DNA from: Tranquillimonas alkanivorans
Lineage (GTDB): Bacteria; Pseudomonadota; Alphaproteobacteria; Rhodobacterales; Rhodobacteraceae
Reading direction: 5' to 3'
Length of the DNA stretch: 64,000 nucleotides
Assembly: GCF_900115595.1 (NCBI RefSeq)
Contig: NZ_FOXA01000001.1
Span: 620,001 to 684,000, forward strand
This document shows, piece by piece, positions 29,198 through 37,084 of this stretch. The notes beneath the pieces are model-generated. The model was not told the DNA's origin and did not search any database. It saw only the letters and a list, made by a program, of their open reading frames with translations. Made by a program: the position numbers and the translations under genes. Every line of letters starts with the position of its first letter. Position 1 is the first letter of the stretch.

Positions 29198-30670
29198 TCA
29201 GGCCCCCGCAGGCAGGGCGGCGGCGGCGTCGATGAGGTCCAACAGCCAAAGCGGCCAGACGCCGATCAGCACGACCAGGGCGAGCATTCCCGAAAGCACA
29301 AGGACCTCGGAACGGGTCAGGTCGGGGAACACGGAATCCGTCTGCGACGTCACCTCGCCGAAGAAGACCTGCCGCAACATCTGGAGAAACAGGGCTGCGG
29401 TTATCAGGATTCCGATCAGCCCGATTGCGGCGAGCCACGGGTAAACCACGAAAGCGCCGAGGAAGATGTGTAACTCGGCCACAAACCCGGCCAGCCCCGG
29501 CAGGCCCAGCGATGCGAAGCTCGCCAGAGCCGCCGCGCCGGTCAGCTTCGGGGCGACCCCGGCGATGCCGCCGTAATGGTTCATCTCGTAATCCTGCCGG
29601 CGCTGCCAGAAGGCTCCGGCGATCAGGAACAGTGAGCCGGTGATCAGGCCATGCGCAATCATCTCGACCACCGCGCCGGTCAGTGCCATCGCCCGTGCGG
29701 CCTCGGTCCCCAAGGCCGAGCCCGCGACGGCGATGCCCAGCACGGTGTAGCCCATGTGGTTCACCGAGGTGTAGGCGATCCGCCGTTTAAGGTTCCCCTG
29801 CCCCAGCGCCACGAAGGCGCCCCAGAGGATCGAGATGACCGCGACGATGGCCACCGGCAGCGCCCATCGGCTGAAGGTGTCCGGCATCATCTGAAGCAGG
29901 AAGCGCACCATCCCATACGTCCCCATCTTCAGCAGCACGCCTGCCAGGATGGCCGAGGCCGGTCCGGGCGCGTCGACATGGGCGGGTGGCAGCCAGGTGT
30001 GGACCGGAAAGAGCGGCGTCTTGATCCCGAAGCCGATGACGAAGGCCAGCAGGACAAGCGACGCGGTCAGGCCCGACCTCGCCAGCGGCGCCTCGGCGAT
30101 CACGGCGCGCATGTCGAAGGTCGTCTCAGGCATCGACAGCGCCAGCACGATGATTCCGATCAGGATCAGCAGCGAGCCGGCGAGCGTGTAGACGAAGAAT
30201 TTCAACGCCGCCGCCTGCGCCTCTCCATGCCCCCAGCGGCCGATCAGGAAGTACATGCCCACCAGACTAAGGTCGAAAAAGACGTAGAACACGATCATGT
30301 CGAGCGCGAAAAACAGCCCCAGCGACACGCCAGTGAGAAACAGCAGCCAAGCGTAGTAGGCCCGCGCACGGGGCAGCGGAGCCATGGGCCAGGCGACGGC
30401 GGCGAGGAATACCACCGCGCTCATCAGTCCTAGCGAGAGCGAGATGCCGTCGACCCCCATGCGCCAGGCGATGCCGATGGCCGGCATCCATGGCACCTCC
30501 TCGACCGAGGCGAAGGCACCGTCGAACCCGATCCAGACCAGCAGCAGCAGCACCAGCGGCACGGCGGCCACGGCGATGGCGGCCGTGCGCGCCTGTGCTT
30601 CCCGCAACTGCGGCATCAGCGCGAGCGTCAACGCGCCGGCGAGGGGGATCAGGACGGCGAGGCTCAGCAT
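29198..30670 (-). CDS. nuoM: NuoM-like proton-pumping subunit
   Basis: 490 aa and about 14 membrane segments. The antiporter-like core is intact: K217 in GFGIKTPLFPVHTWLP, then HVDAPGPASAILAGVLLKMG with K248. The Glu of the usual FFE motif in helix 5, which forms the proton-input pair with a Lys, is replaced by Asp (D133 in VFFDLSLVGMYFL). It starts 2 bp after the nuoL stop and ends directly at nuoN. The gene should act in the cytoplasmic membrane with L and N. Confidence 0.91.
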   Translation of the reverse strand: MLSLAVLIPLAGALTLALMPQLREAQARTAAIAVAAVPLVLLLLVWIGFDGAFASVEEVPWMPAIGIAWRMGVDGISLSLGLMSAVVFLAAVAWPMAPLPRARAYYAWLLFLTGVSLGLFFALDMIVFYVFFDLSLVGMYFLIGRWGHGEAQAAALKFFVYTLAGSLLILIGIIVLALSMPETTFDMRAVIAEAPLARSGLTASLVLLAFVIGFGIKTPLFPVHTWLPPAHVDAPGPASAILAGVLLKMGTYGMVRFLLQMMPDTFSRWALPVAIVAVISILWGAFVALGQGNLKRRIAYTSVNHMGYTVLGIAVAGSALGTEAARAMALTGAVVEMIAHGLITGSLFLIAGAFWQRRQDYEMNHYGGIAGVAPKLTGAAALASFASLGLPGLAGFVAELHIFLGAFVVYPWLAAIGLIGILITAALFLQMLRQVFFGEVTSQTDSVFPDLTRSEVLVLSGMLALVVLIGVWPLWLLDLIDAAAALPAGA

Positions 30671-30671
30671 G

Positions 30672-32561
30672 TCAGGCTCCGAATATCAGGTACAACACGC
30701 CCGCCGCGGCGCCGACGGCGAGCAGGGCATAGTAATGGTGGGCCATCCCGGTCTGCATGCGGCGGGCGTCGGTCCCGGCCATGCCGCTGACGCGCCCGGC
30801 GCCCGTGGGGATCAGGTCGGCGGCGGCCTCTCCGGCGCGCGATGCGCCGCGTGCAGCGGCATCGCCCAGCCGGACCAGCAGCGCCACGGCGCCGTGGCCT
30901 GCTCCGCGGCTCATCCCATCGATGCCGTGATCGTCGGCGGTACCGAAGCCGGAGGCGACCGAGCGCCCGGCAAATGCTGCGCCGCGCGGGATGCCGTCGA
31001 AAACGAGGTCGTCGATGCGAGACGCCAGCCGCGCTACGGCGAGGCCGGGTCTTTCGACGCCCGCATGGAAGATCGACGGCAAGCCGAGCCAGTCCGACCA
31101 AGACCGCTCGACCGGGTGCCGGGATAGCCACAGGCCACTGCCGATGCCGATTGCGACGGCGGTGAGCGACGAGATGATGATCAGCTTCGGCCCGTGCGGG
31201 AGGTCACCGCTCAGAAGGTTGGCGACGGGGTCGTGCACCGCCGGCCACCAGATAGGGATGAGCAGGATGGTGCAGGTGGTCAGGAAGATGCGCGCGCCGA
31301 CCTCCGGCATGGCCGGCTTCTCTGCCTCCGTCTTCTCGCCCGGCCCGAAAGCCATGACTGCGAACCGCGTGGCATAGGTCGCCGACAGGCCGCTCGCCAC
31401 CACGCCGGCGGCGGCCAGCCAGGGCGAGATCTTCTGGAGCCCCTTCAGGATCTCCTCCTTCGTCCAGCCGCCGGGCAATGGCGGGACGCCGGCAAGGCAG
31501 AGGGCCGAGATTGCGGTCAGCACCGCCGCGATGGGCAGGGCGCGGCCCAGCCACATGGAGCGCAGGTCGAAGCTTCCCGTCCTTTCGTGCGCGACGCCGG
31601 CTGCATAGAACAGCGGCGCCTTCAAGAGAGCGTGAGTGATCAGGTGCATGACCGCGATCATCGGGTAGCCGGCCCCGGCGGCGCAGAACATCAGCCCCAG
31701 CTGCGCCGAGGTCGACGCCGCGAGCAGCTTCTTGGCATGCATGTGCGCGGCGGCCACCACGCCGCCCGCGATGGCCGTGGTCAGGCCAAAGCCGATCGTG
31801 GCCGCGGCGAAGCCCGGCGCGTCGCCCAGCCACGGGTGCAGGCGCGCCAACAGAAACGCGCCCGCAGCCACCATCGTGGACGAGTGCAGCAGTGCCGAGA
31901 CCGAGGTTGGGCCGTCCATCGCCCGGAACAGCCATGGCGAGAACGGGACCTGCCCTGCCTTCGACGCAGCGGCGACGACGATGCCGAGCGTGGCGATGAT
32001 CAACGGCCAGCCCGAGAGGCTCCCGAGCGCCTCGTATTCGGCGGATCCGGTCATGGCGACGACGGCGAAAAGTGCCAGAAACATCCCCAGGTCGCCCGCG
32101 CGCGTGACGACGAAGGCGAAATTGGCGGATCGCATCGGTTCGACCTGCCGCCACTTGTGGCCGATCAGGGCCCAGGAACACGCGCCCATGAGCTCCCACC
32201 CGATGAGTACGGTGATCAGGTCGTCCGCGATCACGACGAGCTGCATGGCGCCGGCAAAGACCAGCATCAACCCGGTGAGCCGTGGCAGCCCCCCCTTGGC
32301 CTCGTGCGCTGAGGCATAGGCCACCGTCGCCCCCGCCACCATGGAGACAAGGATCGCAACGGCGCGCGACAGCGGCGTGAACTCGGCATGGAGCGCGAAG
32401 TCCGATGACCATGAGAAGCTGCCGCTTTCGGCGAACACGGCGATCAGCAGCGACCCCAGCATCGCCTGCACGCCGACCACCGCCAGTCGGTTACGCGACC
32501 CGCCGGTCGACCATACGCCAAGGCCGGCGAAGAGCGGCAGGAGGGCGGTCCACCAGATCAT
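30672..32561 (-). CDS. nuoL: NuoL-like proton-pumping subunit
   Basis: 629 aa from the ATG at 32559-32561, which overlaps the nuoK stop in ATGA. The frame stays open another 450 bp upstream, but that part shadows nuoK and nuoJ. E123 (GWELMGACSW) and K201 (AASKAGQVPFSPWL) match the essential Glu/Lys pair of NuoL, and MDGPTSVSALLHSSTMVAAG is the broken-helix region. A C-terminal extension rich in Gly, Ala and Arg is followed by a last membrane span (ALLAVGAAAGVLYLIFG), consistent with the long lateral helix. It could also resemble an Mrp-type MrpA/D, but the neighbours favour NuoL. Confidence 0.91.
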   Translation of the reverse strand: MIWWTALLPLFAGLGVWSTGGSRNRLAVVGVQAMLGSLLIAVFAESGSFSWSSDFALHAEFTPLSRAVAILVSMVAGATVAYASAHEAKGGLPRLTGLMLVFAGAMQLVVIADDLITVLIGWELMGACSWALIGHKWRQVEPMRSANFAFVVTRAGDLGMFLALFAVVAMTGSAEYEALGSLSGWPLIIATLGIVVAAASKAGQVPFSPWLFRAMDGPTSVSALLHSSTMVAAGAFLLARLHPWLGDAPGFAAATIGFGLTTAIAGGVVAAAHMHAKKLLAASTSAQLGLMFCAAGAGYPMIAVMHLITHALLKAPLFYAAGVAHERTGSFDLRSMWLGRALPIAAVLTAISALCLAGVPPLPGGWTKEEILKGLQKISPWLAAAGVVASGLSATYATRFAVMAFGPGEKTEAEKPAMPEVGARIFLTTCTILLIPIWWPAVHDPVANLLSGDLPHGPKLIIISSLTAVAIGIGSGLWLSRHPVERSWSDWLGLPSIFHAGVERPGLAVARLASRIDDLVFDGIPRGAAFAGRSVASGFGTADDHGIDGMSRGAGHGAVALLVRLGDAAARGASRAGEAAADLIPTGAGRVSGMAGTDARRMQTGMAHHYYALLAVGAAAGVLYLIFGA

Positions 32562-32863
32562 TCCTTGAGCGTCCCCAGAGCCTCGGTCATGTCGGCCTGC
32601 CGCTTGCGATAGACGGCGACGATCAGCGCGAAGCCGAGCGCCATCTCGACCGCCATCACGGCCATGACGATGATCGCCAGAAGCTGGCCTTCGGGCATCC
32701 CGGCAAGACCGAGGCTCCAGAACCCGATGATCGCGAGGATCGCGCCGTTCAGCATAAGCTCGAGGCCCATCATCAGCATCACGAAGCTCTGTTGCGAAAG
32801 CGCGCCGTAAAGCCCGATGCCGATCAGCGCGGACGCACCCAGAAGCACGATTGTCAGCGTCAT
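32558..32863 (-). CDS. nuoK: NuoK-like subunit
   Basis: 101 aa, the usual NuoK length, with three membrane helices. Helix 2 keeps the conserved Glu in MLMMGLELMLNGAILA and helix 3 keeps the second in MAVEMALGFALIVAVYR; both lie on the proton path of complex I. The ATG shares its A with the nuoJ stop (TGATG), and its own stop overlaps nuoL in ATGA. Confidence 0.93.
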   Translation of the reverse strand: MTLTIVLLGASALIGIGLYGALSQQSFVMLMMGLELMLNGAILAIIGFWSLGLAGMPEGQLLAIIVMAVMAVEMALGFALIVAVYRKRQADMTEALGTLKE

Positions 32864-33465
32864 CAGTGGCCCCCGTGGTGGTGGTGATGGTGACCGCCGC
32901 CCTCGTCCGGCACGCGACCGGCGGGGTCCCCGCCCTCTGCCAGGCCCGGCGGGCGCGATCCGTGGTCGGCGTGGCCGTAGCGGCCTTCGCGCGACGACAG
33001 GATGACCGCACCGACCATCGTGGCCAGCAGCGTCACGCCCGCCGTCTCGAAGATCAGCATCGAGGGGCCCAGAAGCTCGATCCCGAGGTCGAAGACCACC
33101 CTCTGCTCGGACGTCACCGGTGCGCTGGGCAGCTCGGCCGAGAGCACGGCGGTCGAGAGGCCCAACCAGGCCAGGACCCCCGCCCCGACCGAAAACTTGT
33201 GCTGGTGCACCATCATCATCGGGTTCAGCCCGGCGGGGTTCATCATGAAGGCGACCATGAAGATGGCCATCGCCATCATCTCGACCGCCATCATGAACAC
33301 CGTGGCGACACCGATATAGGGCATCGACAGCACCACCCCGACGCCGCCGACCGCGATGAACGACAGCATCAGGGAGAACGAGGCGCGGACCATCGAGTCC
33401 ACGCGGAAGACCCGCCAGCCCGTCCAGACGGCGAAGAGGATCAGCGCGATGACGACGACATTCAC
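32863..33465 (-). CDS. nuoJ: NuoJ-like subunit with polyhistidine tail
   Basis: 200 aa from a GTG at 33463-33465 that overlaps the nuoH-like stop in GTGA (a second GTG lies one codon upstream). It has five hydrophobic segments. Helix 3 carries the pi-bulge region GVATVFMMAVEMMAMAIFMV, which aligns with the usual VGAVMVLFLFVVMMLN region. The cytosolic tail ends in GGGHHHHHHGGH, a run of six His directly before the stop; canonical NuoJ has no such tail. It belongs to the same overlapping operon. Confidence 0.9.
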   Translation of the reverse strand: MNVVVIALILFAVWTGWRVFRVDSMVRASFSLMLSFIAVGGVGVVLSMPYIGVATVFMMAVEMMAMAIFMVAFMMNPAGLNPMMMVHQHKFSVGAGVLAWLGLSTAVLSAELPSAPVTSEQRVVFDLGIELLGPSMLIFETAGVTLLATMVGAVILSSREGRYGHADHGSRPPGLAEGGDPAGRVPDEGGGHHHHHHGGH

Positions 33466-34364
33466 CACAGCGCCAACCCTCCGGATACCGCAAGGTGCAG
33501 GAAGGACACCGGCAGCGCGACGATCCAGAGCAGGGTGAGCATCCGGCCGGGCGTCGTGCGGGCGATGCCGTGCCCCAGAAGAACCGTCAGGGCCATGATT
33601 GCGGCGGTCTTGAGCCACAGCCAAACCGGCCCCGGCAGACCCGGCCCCAGCGGACCGCCCAGGAACAAGGCCGCCGCCATGGCGGAGAACGCCGTCAACA
33701 TGGCGAGCCGGGCGAGTTGCCATAGCGCGCGCCCTGCCCCGCTGTCCTCGGCCGAGGTGCCGCCCGCGATATCGGCGCCATCGGCAAAGTCGAACGGCCC
33801 GCGCTGGGTTAGCGTCAGGCCGACGAGCAGGAAGAGCGCCAGGCCCAGCGGCTGGCGCACGACGTTCCAGACCTCGCGCTGGGACTCCACGATGGCGGTG
33901 ACGGACAAGCTCTCAGCCGGAAGAGCGGCCGCGATCAGGACAAACATCGACGGCAGCATCACCGGCAACGCGATCGCAGCATAGCGATACGCCCCGATCA
34001 GCGGGAACGGAGCGTTAGGCGACCAGCCGTGCAGGAAGACGGCGATGATCGTAAGCGCCTCGCAACTGCCCCAGATCACGATGCCGACCGGGCTCTCGAT
34101 GGGTGCGGCGTGGGTGACGGGGACGACCGACAGCCCGATGGCGGCAAGCGCGAGGTAGACGACCGGCGCGAGGCGGCGGTTCAGGTCGTCCGGTGCCTCG
34201 GTGCGGACTGTCTGACGGCGGAGCAGGAGCGCTCCGTCTCGCAATGCGGCGACCGGTCCGCCGGCCCGTGCGCCCCAGAGCGCGGGGGCCAGCCGGTCGA
34301 ACGTCGCTGCGAGCCAGACGCCCACGGCAAGCGTGACGGGGACGGTCAGGAGCAGCCAGATCAT
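33462..34364 (-). CDS. nuoH: NuoH-like membrane subunit, divergent
   Basis: 300 aa from the ATG at 34362-34364, overlapping the upstream gene in ATGA. Canonical NuoH is about 330-345 aa. HGWSPNAPFPLIGAYRYAA and LTQRGPFDFADGADIAGG align with the NuoH blocks GWxSNxKYxLLGALR and RxPFDLPEAESELVAG. The acidic residues of the second block, which line the quinone chamber in complex I, are mostly gone (FADGADIAGG). The N-terminal quinone-entry motif is reduced to LWGARAGGPVAALRDG. So the fold is NuoH, but ordinary quinone reduction is doubtful. Confidence 0.85.
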   Translation of the reverse strand: MIWLLLTVPVTLAVGVWLAATFDRLAPALWGARAGGPVAALRDGALLLRRQTVRTEAPDDLNRRLAPVVYLALAAIGLSVVPVTHAAPIESPVGIVIWGSCEALTIIAVFLHGWSPNAPFPLIGAYRYAAIALPVMLPSMFVLIAAALPAESLSVTAIVESQREVWNVVRQPLGLALFLLVGLTLTQRGPFDFADGADIAGGTSAEDSGAGRALWQLARLAMLTAFSAMAAALFLGGPLGPGLPGPVWLWLKTAAIMALTVLLGHGIARTTPGRMLTLLWIVALPVSFLHLAVSGGLALW

Positions 34365-35266
34365 GCGGCCTCCTCCTCTTCCGCGCAGGCCCGGTGAAGG
34401 GCGTCGGGGGCATAAGAGTTCAGAACAAGCATCGCCTCGTGCCATTCCAGCCCGGGCAGCATCGAGCCAATGCGGGGCGCCTGGTACGGTCCCGCCTGCC
34501 CGGCCAGCCAAGCCGACAGTCTGGCGCGCACATCCTCGCCCTTCGCCGCCTCGCCCAGTCCCGCCGGGATCGCGCCCCGCGTCCAGAGCGCGCGCGGCGA
34601 GCTACCCCGGGCCACGCGGGCGGCAGCGGCATTCAGCCCGAGGAGGCGCAGAAGGCGTGCAGCGCAGAGGTGTGGCGCGCTCGCCTCGTCGCCCTGCGGG
34701 AATGGAGGAGCGGTGACAGAGGTCGAGATGATCACGTCTCCCTGCAACGTGATCTCCAGCGTCAGGCCCGGCGGCAGCATGGGCGCGAACGGACCGACGG
34801 TCGCTGTGTAGGCGTCGAGTTGCAGGCCGTCGCGGATGTCGTCGCCGGTCATGGCCATCGGGCGGCCGTAGGGGACGCCGCCCATCATGCCTTCGCCGCC
34901 CTGCCCGTGATCGCCCTTTCCCTCCCACGGATTCGGCGGCTCGTCAGACCGGCGGTCGGTGTCGCTATCGGCACCATTGAGGAGGTCGACCCACGCATCC
35001 GTGATGACGTCTGCCGGGTCACCCTGCCCGTCCCAACGCAACACGGCGCGCGGATGGGGAAGCTGATCATGCACACGCCCGAAGGCGGCCGCGGCTCTCT
35101 CGGGGATCGCTCCGGCGCGCAGCAGCACCGCCGCCTCGCGCGGGCTGGCCGCACGCCGCAGGCGCGGCGACAGCAACGCATGCTCGGTGACCGCCTGCAT
35201 CCCCGGCCCGATGCAGGCGAAGACCGGAACCGGCGCGCGGCCGGCGAGGCGGTCGAGCAGGCTCAT
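34361..35266 (-). CDS. NuoB-like protein lacking Fe-S ligands
   Basis: 301 aa from the ATG at 35264-35266, overlapping nuoA in ATGA. The N-terminal 95 residues align by eye with NuoB: FACIGPGMQAV sits where NuoB has the tandem-Cys motif, and AAVLLRAGAIPERAAAAFGR plus VHDQLPHPRAVL match the VAGT..A..R.Y.QMPEPK region. Of the four N2-cluster cysteines only one is left. The middle (GGVPYGRPMAMTGDDIRDGL, then LPPGLTLEITLQGDVI) and the C-terminal part have no counterpart in NuoB. Similar GGxP..DDRDGL..D proteins are encoded in partial nuo clusters of Actinobacteria, from memory. Function unknown. Confidence 0.7.
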   Translation of the reverse strand: MSLLDRLAGRAPVPVFACIGPGMQAVTEHALLSPRLRRAASPREAAVLLRAGAIPERAAAAFGRVHDQLPHPRAVLRWDGQGDPADVITDAWVDLLNGADSDTDRRSDEPPNPWEGKGDHGQGGEGMMGGVPYGRPMAMTGDDIRDGLQLDAYTATVGPFAPMLPPGLTLEITLQGDVIISTSVTAPPFPQGDEASAPHLCAARLLRLLGLNAAAARVARGSSPRALWTRGAIPAGLGEAAKGEDVRARLSAWLAGQAGPYQAPRIGSMLPGLEWHEAMLVLNSYAPDALHRACAEEEEAA

Positions 35267-35601
35267 TGCCACCGGAACACCCCCTCGCGCCAGCCGTAGA
35301 GGATGCCGATGGACAGGATGGCGAGGAACATGCCCATCTCGGCCATCGCCTTCAGCCCTTCGTGCACGAAGACGACCGCCCACGGGTACATGAACATCAT
35401 CTCCATCTCGAACGCGATGAAGACGAGCGTCATGGTGTAGGCGCGGAAATGGAACCGCTGCCAGGCGTGGGTTTGGGCCTCTCCACCACCGAGGTATGGT
35501 GCGGCCTGCGGCCACGTGGACCGGCTGTCGCGACCCGTCAGAGCAAACGAGAGGGCGAGCGCCAGCCCTACGGCACCCACGCAGACGGCGACGAGGGTCA
35601 T
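35263..35601 (-). CDS. nuoA: NuoA-like subunit
   Basis: 112 aa from the ATG at 35599-35601; three membrane helices. The diagnostic block FHFRAYTMTLVFIAFEMEMM followed by FMYPWAVVF matches the NuoA motif F.....LF.IFD.E..FL.PWA. The preceding loop (AAPYLGGGEAQTHAWQ) replaces the usual Y-E-C-G loop and lacks its Cys. It is the first gene of the operon and overlaps the NuoB-like gene in ATGA, so all eight products are probably made in step. Confidence 0.9.
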   Translation of the reverse strand: MTLVAVCVGAVGLALALSFALTGRDSRSTWPQAAPYLGGGEAQTHAWQRFHFRAYTMTLVFIAFEMEMMFMYPWAVVFVHEGLKAMAEMGMFLAILSIGILYGWREGVFRWQ

Positions 35602-35797
35602 GATCCCGATCCCCGGGTGCCGGGCCCTTGCAGCAATATAACTCCGTAAGAAACCACGCAGCCGTAACGGCTGACAAGCGCGGGATGTTCCTGCACCTTC
35701 CCGCGCGTGCACTCTCGGAACATCCGCAATCAGGGGACGTTTTCTACGCAAGACCGGGGCCTCTTGCCCCGCATCACATCTCCAAAGGGGAGGCACC
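35602..35797. promoter_or_regulatory. Divergent control region, Nuo-like operon versus ATP-grasp gene
   Basis: 196 bp that must hold both promoters. It contains an inverted repeat GGATGTTCC...GGAACATCC (35683-35691, 35717-35725) with an inner pair TGCAC/GTGCA (35692-35696, 35707-35711), and two smaller hairpins, CAGCCG-TAA-CGGCTG (35659-35673) and GGGGC-CTCTT-GCCCC (35756-35770). AATATA at 35635 could be a -10 for nuoA (TATATT), but no -35 matches. GGGGAGG before the ATP-grasp ATG is a good ribosome site. Confidence 0.5.
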
Positions 35798-37072
35798 ATG
35801 AGCATCAAGGTCGCCGTCGTCGGCTTCGAGGAAGCATCGCGCGACTATTTCGAGGACCGGCTGCGCACCGACGAGGTGCACTTCGTGAACGCGATCAGCC
35901 GGGACGAGTGCATCATCCACGACTCTGATTACCCGTTCGAGGAACGGCTGGAAGCCGGCCACACCCGCATGGAGGATGCGGACGTGCACGCCGTCATCAC
36001 CTACTGGGATTTCCCGGCCTCGATGCTGACCGCGTTCTTGGCCGAACGCGAAGGGACGCCCTATGCCAGCACGAGCGCCGTGTTGAAGTGCGAGCACAAG
36101 TACTGGTTCCGGCAGGAACAGGCCAAGGTCGTGGACACGCCCGCGTTCGCCTCGTTCAATCCCTTCGCTGACGATCCGCTGTCCGAGATCGGGATGGATT
36201 ACCCCTTCTGGGTGAAGCCGGTGGTCGGCCACTCCTCGATGCTCGGGTTCGAGATCAAGAACGAGGACGACTTCAAAAAAGCGCTCGCCGAAATCCGCGA
36301 GGGGATCGAGCAGATGACCCGGCCCTTCCGCTACGCGATCGAACACGTCGACATGCCGCAGGAGCTCAAGGACAAGGGCACCTGCCTGTGCATGGCCGAA
36401 GAAATCATCTCGAAGGGCGAACAGTATACGCTCGAAGGCTACGTGCGGAACGGGAAGGTCTTCGTCTACGGCGTCGTCGCCTCGGTCCGGCACCCGAACG
36501 GGCACACCTTCTCCCGCTACCAATACCCCGCCAAGCTGGAGCAGGTGATCGTAGACCGCATGATCGAAACGACCGAGAAAATCATCGGGCAGATTGGCTT
36601 CGACGGCTCGCCGTTCAACATCGAGTTCTTCCACGACGAAGACGCCGACCGGCTGCACGTGGTCGAAATCAATTCGCGCCTCTCGCAGTCGCATTCGGAC
36701 CTGTTCTACAAGGTCGATGGACAGACCCATCAGCAGATCGCGGTGAACCTGGCGCTCGACGAAGAGCCGGAATGGAAGCGCGGCGAGGGTGAGTTCAACG
36801 TCGCCGGAAAGTGCTTCCTGCGCTACTTCGAAGACGCCGTCGTAACGCGCGTGCCGACCGAGGCGGACATCGCCAAGGTGAAGGCAGAGATGCCGGACGT
36901 GCGCGTGGACTCGAACGTGGGCGAAGGCACGCGGCTGAGCGAACTGGAAGAGCAGGAAAGCTACAGCTACGAGGTTGCCGATATCTTCATAGGGGCCGAC
37001 AGCGAAGAGGAGCTTCTGCGCAAGTATGATCGCGCGGTCGAGCTTCTGAACTATCAGTTCGAGGCGGTCTGA
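35798..37072 (+). CDS. ATP-grasp domain protein, substrate unknown
   Basis: 424 aa, acidic. The start MSIKVAVVGFEE looks like a Rossmann-type pre-ATP-grasp domain. ATP-grasp follows: EHKYWFRQEQAKVVDTPAF opens it, FWVKPVVGHSSMLGFEI has the P-loop-like Lys, and QYTLEGYVRNGKVFVYGVV precedes the metal-binding FNIEFFHDEDADRLHVVEIN (E and N ligands). LSQSHSDLFYKVDG then NVALDEEP-like sequence close the domain. Such enzymes join a carboxylate to an amine or thiol through an acyl phosphate; the biotin-carboxylase-like subgroup is nearest. It stands alone, divergent from the Nuo-like operon and 12 bp before pncC. Confidence 0.82.
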   Translation: MSIKVAVVGFEEASRDYFEDRLRTDEVHFVNAISRDECIIHDSDYPFEERLEAGHTRMEDADVHAVITYWDFPASMLTAFLAEREGTPYASTSAVLKCEHKYWFRQEQAKVVDTPAFASFNPFADDPLSEIGMDYPFWVKPVVGHSSMLGFEIKNEDDFKKALAEIREGIEQMTRPFRYAIEHVDMPQELKDKGTCLCMAEEIISKGEQYTLEGYVRNGKVFVYGVVASVRHPNGHTFSRYQYPAKLEQVIVDRMIETTEKIIGQIGFDGSPFNIEFFHDEDADRLHVVEINSRLSQSHSDLFYKVDGQTHQQIAVNLALDEEPEWKRGEGEFNVAGKCFLRYFEDAVVTRVPTEADIAKVKAEMPDVRVDSNVGEGTRLSELEEQESYSYEVADIFIGADSEEELLRKYDRAVELLNYQFEAV

Positions 37073-37084
37073 GGCGGGGCAGAC

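Noticed and set aside
27776-32561. Mrp Na+/H+ antiporter or DabAB-type carbon pump
   Set aside because: Mrp operons lack NuoA and NuoH homologues and carry MrpE/F/G, which are absent; no DabA (DUF2309) gene is next to the NuoL-like gene.
32562-33011. A 150-residue N-terminal extension of the NuoL-like protein
   Set aside because: It is Arg/Ala-rich, lies over nuoK and nuoJ, and the ATG at 32559-32561 starts exactly at the conserved NuoL N-terminus with an ATGA overlap.
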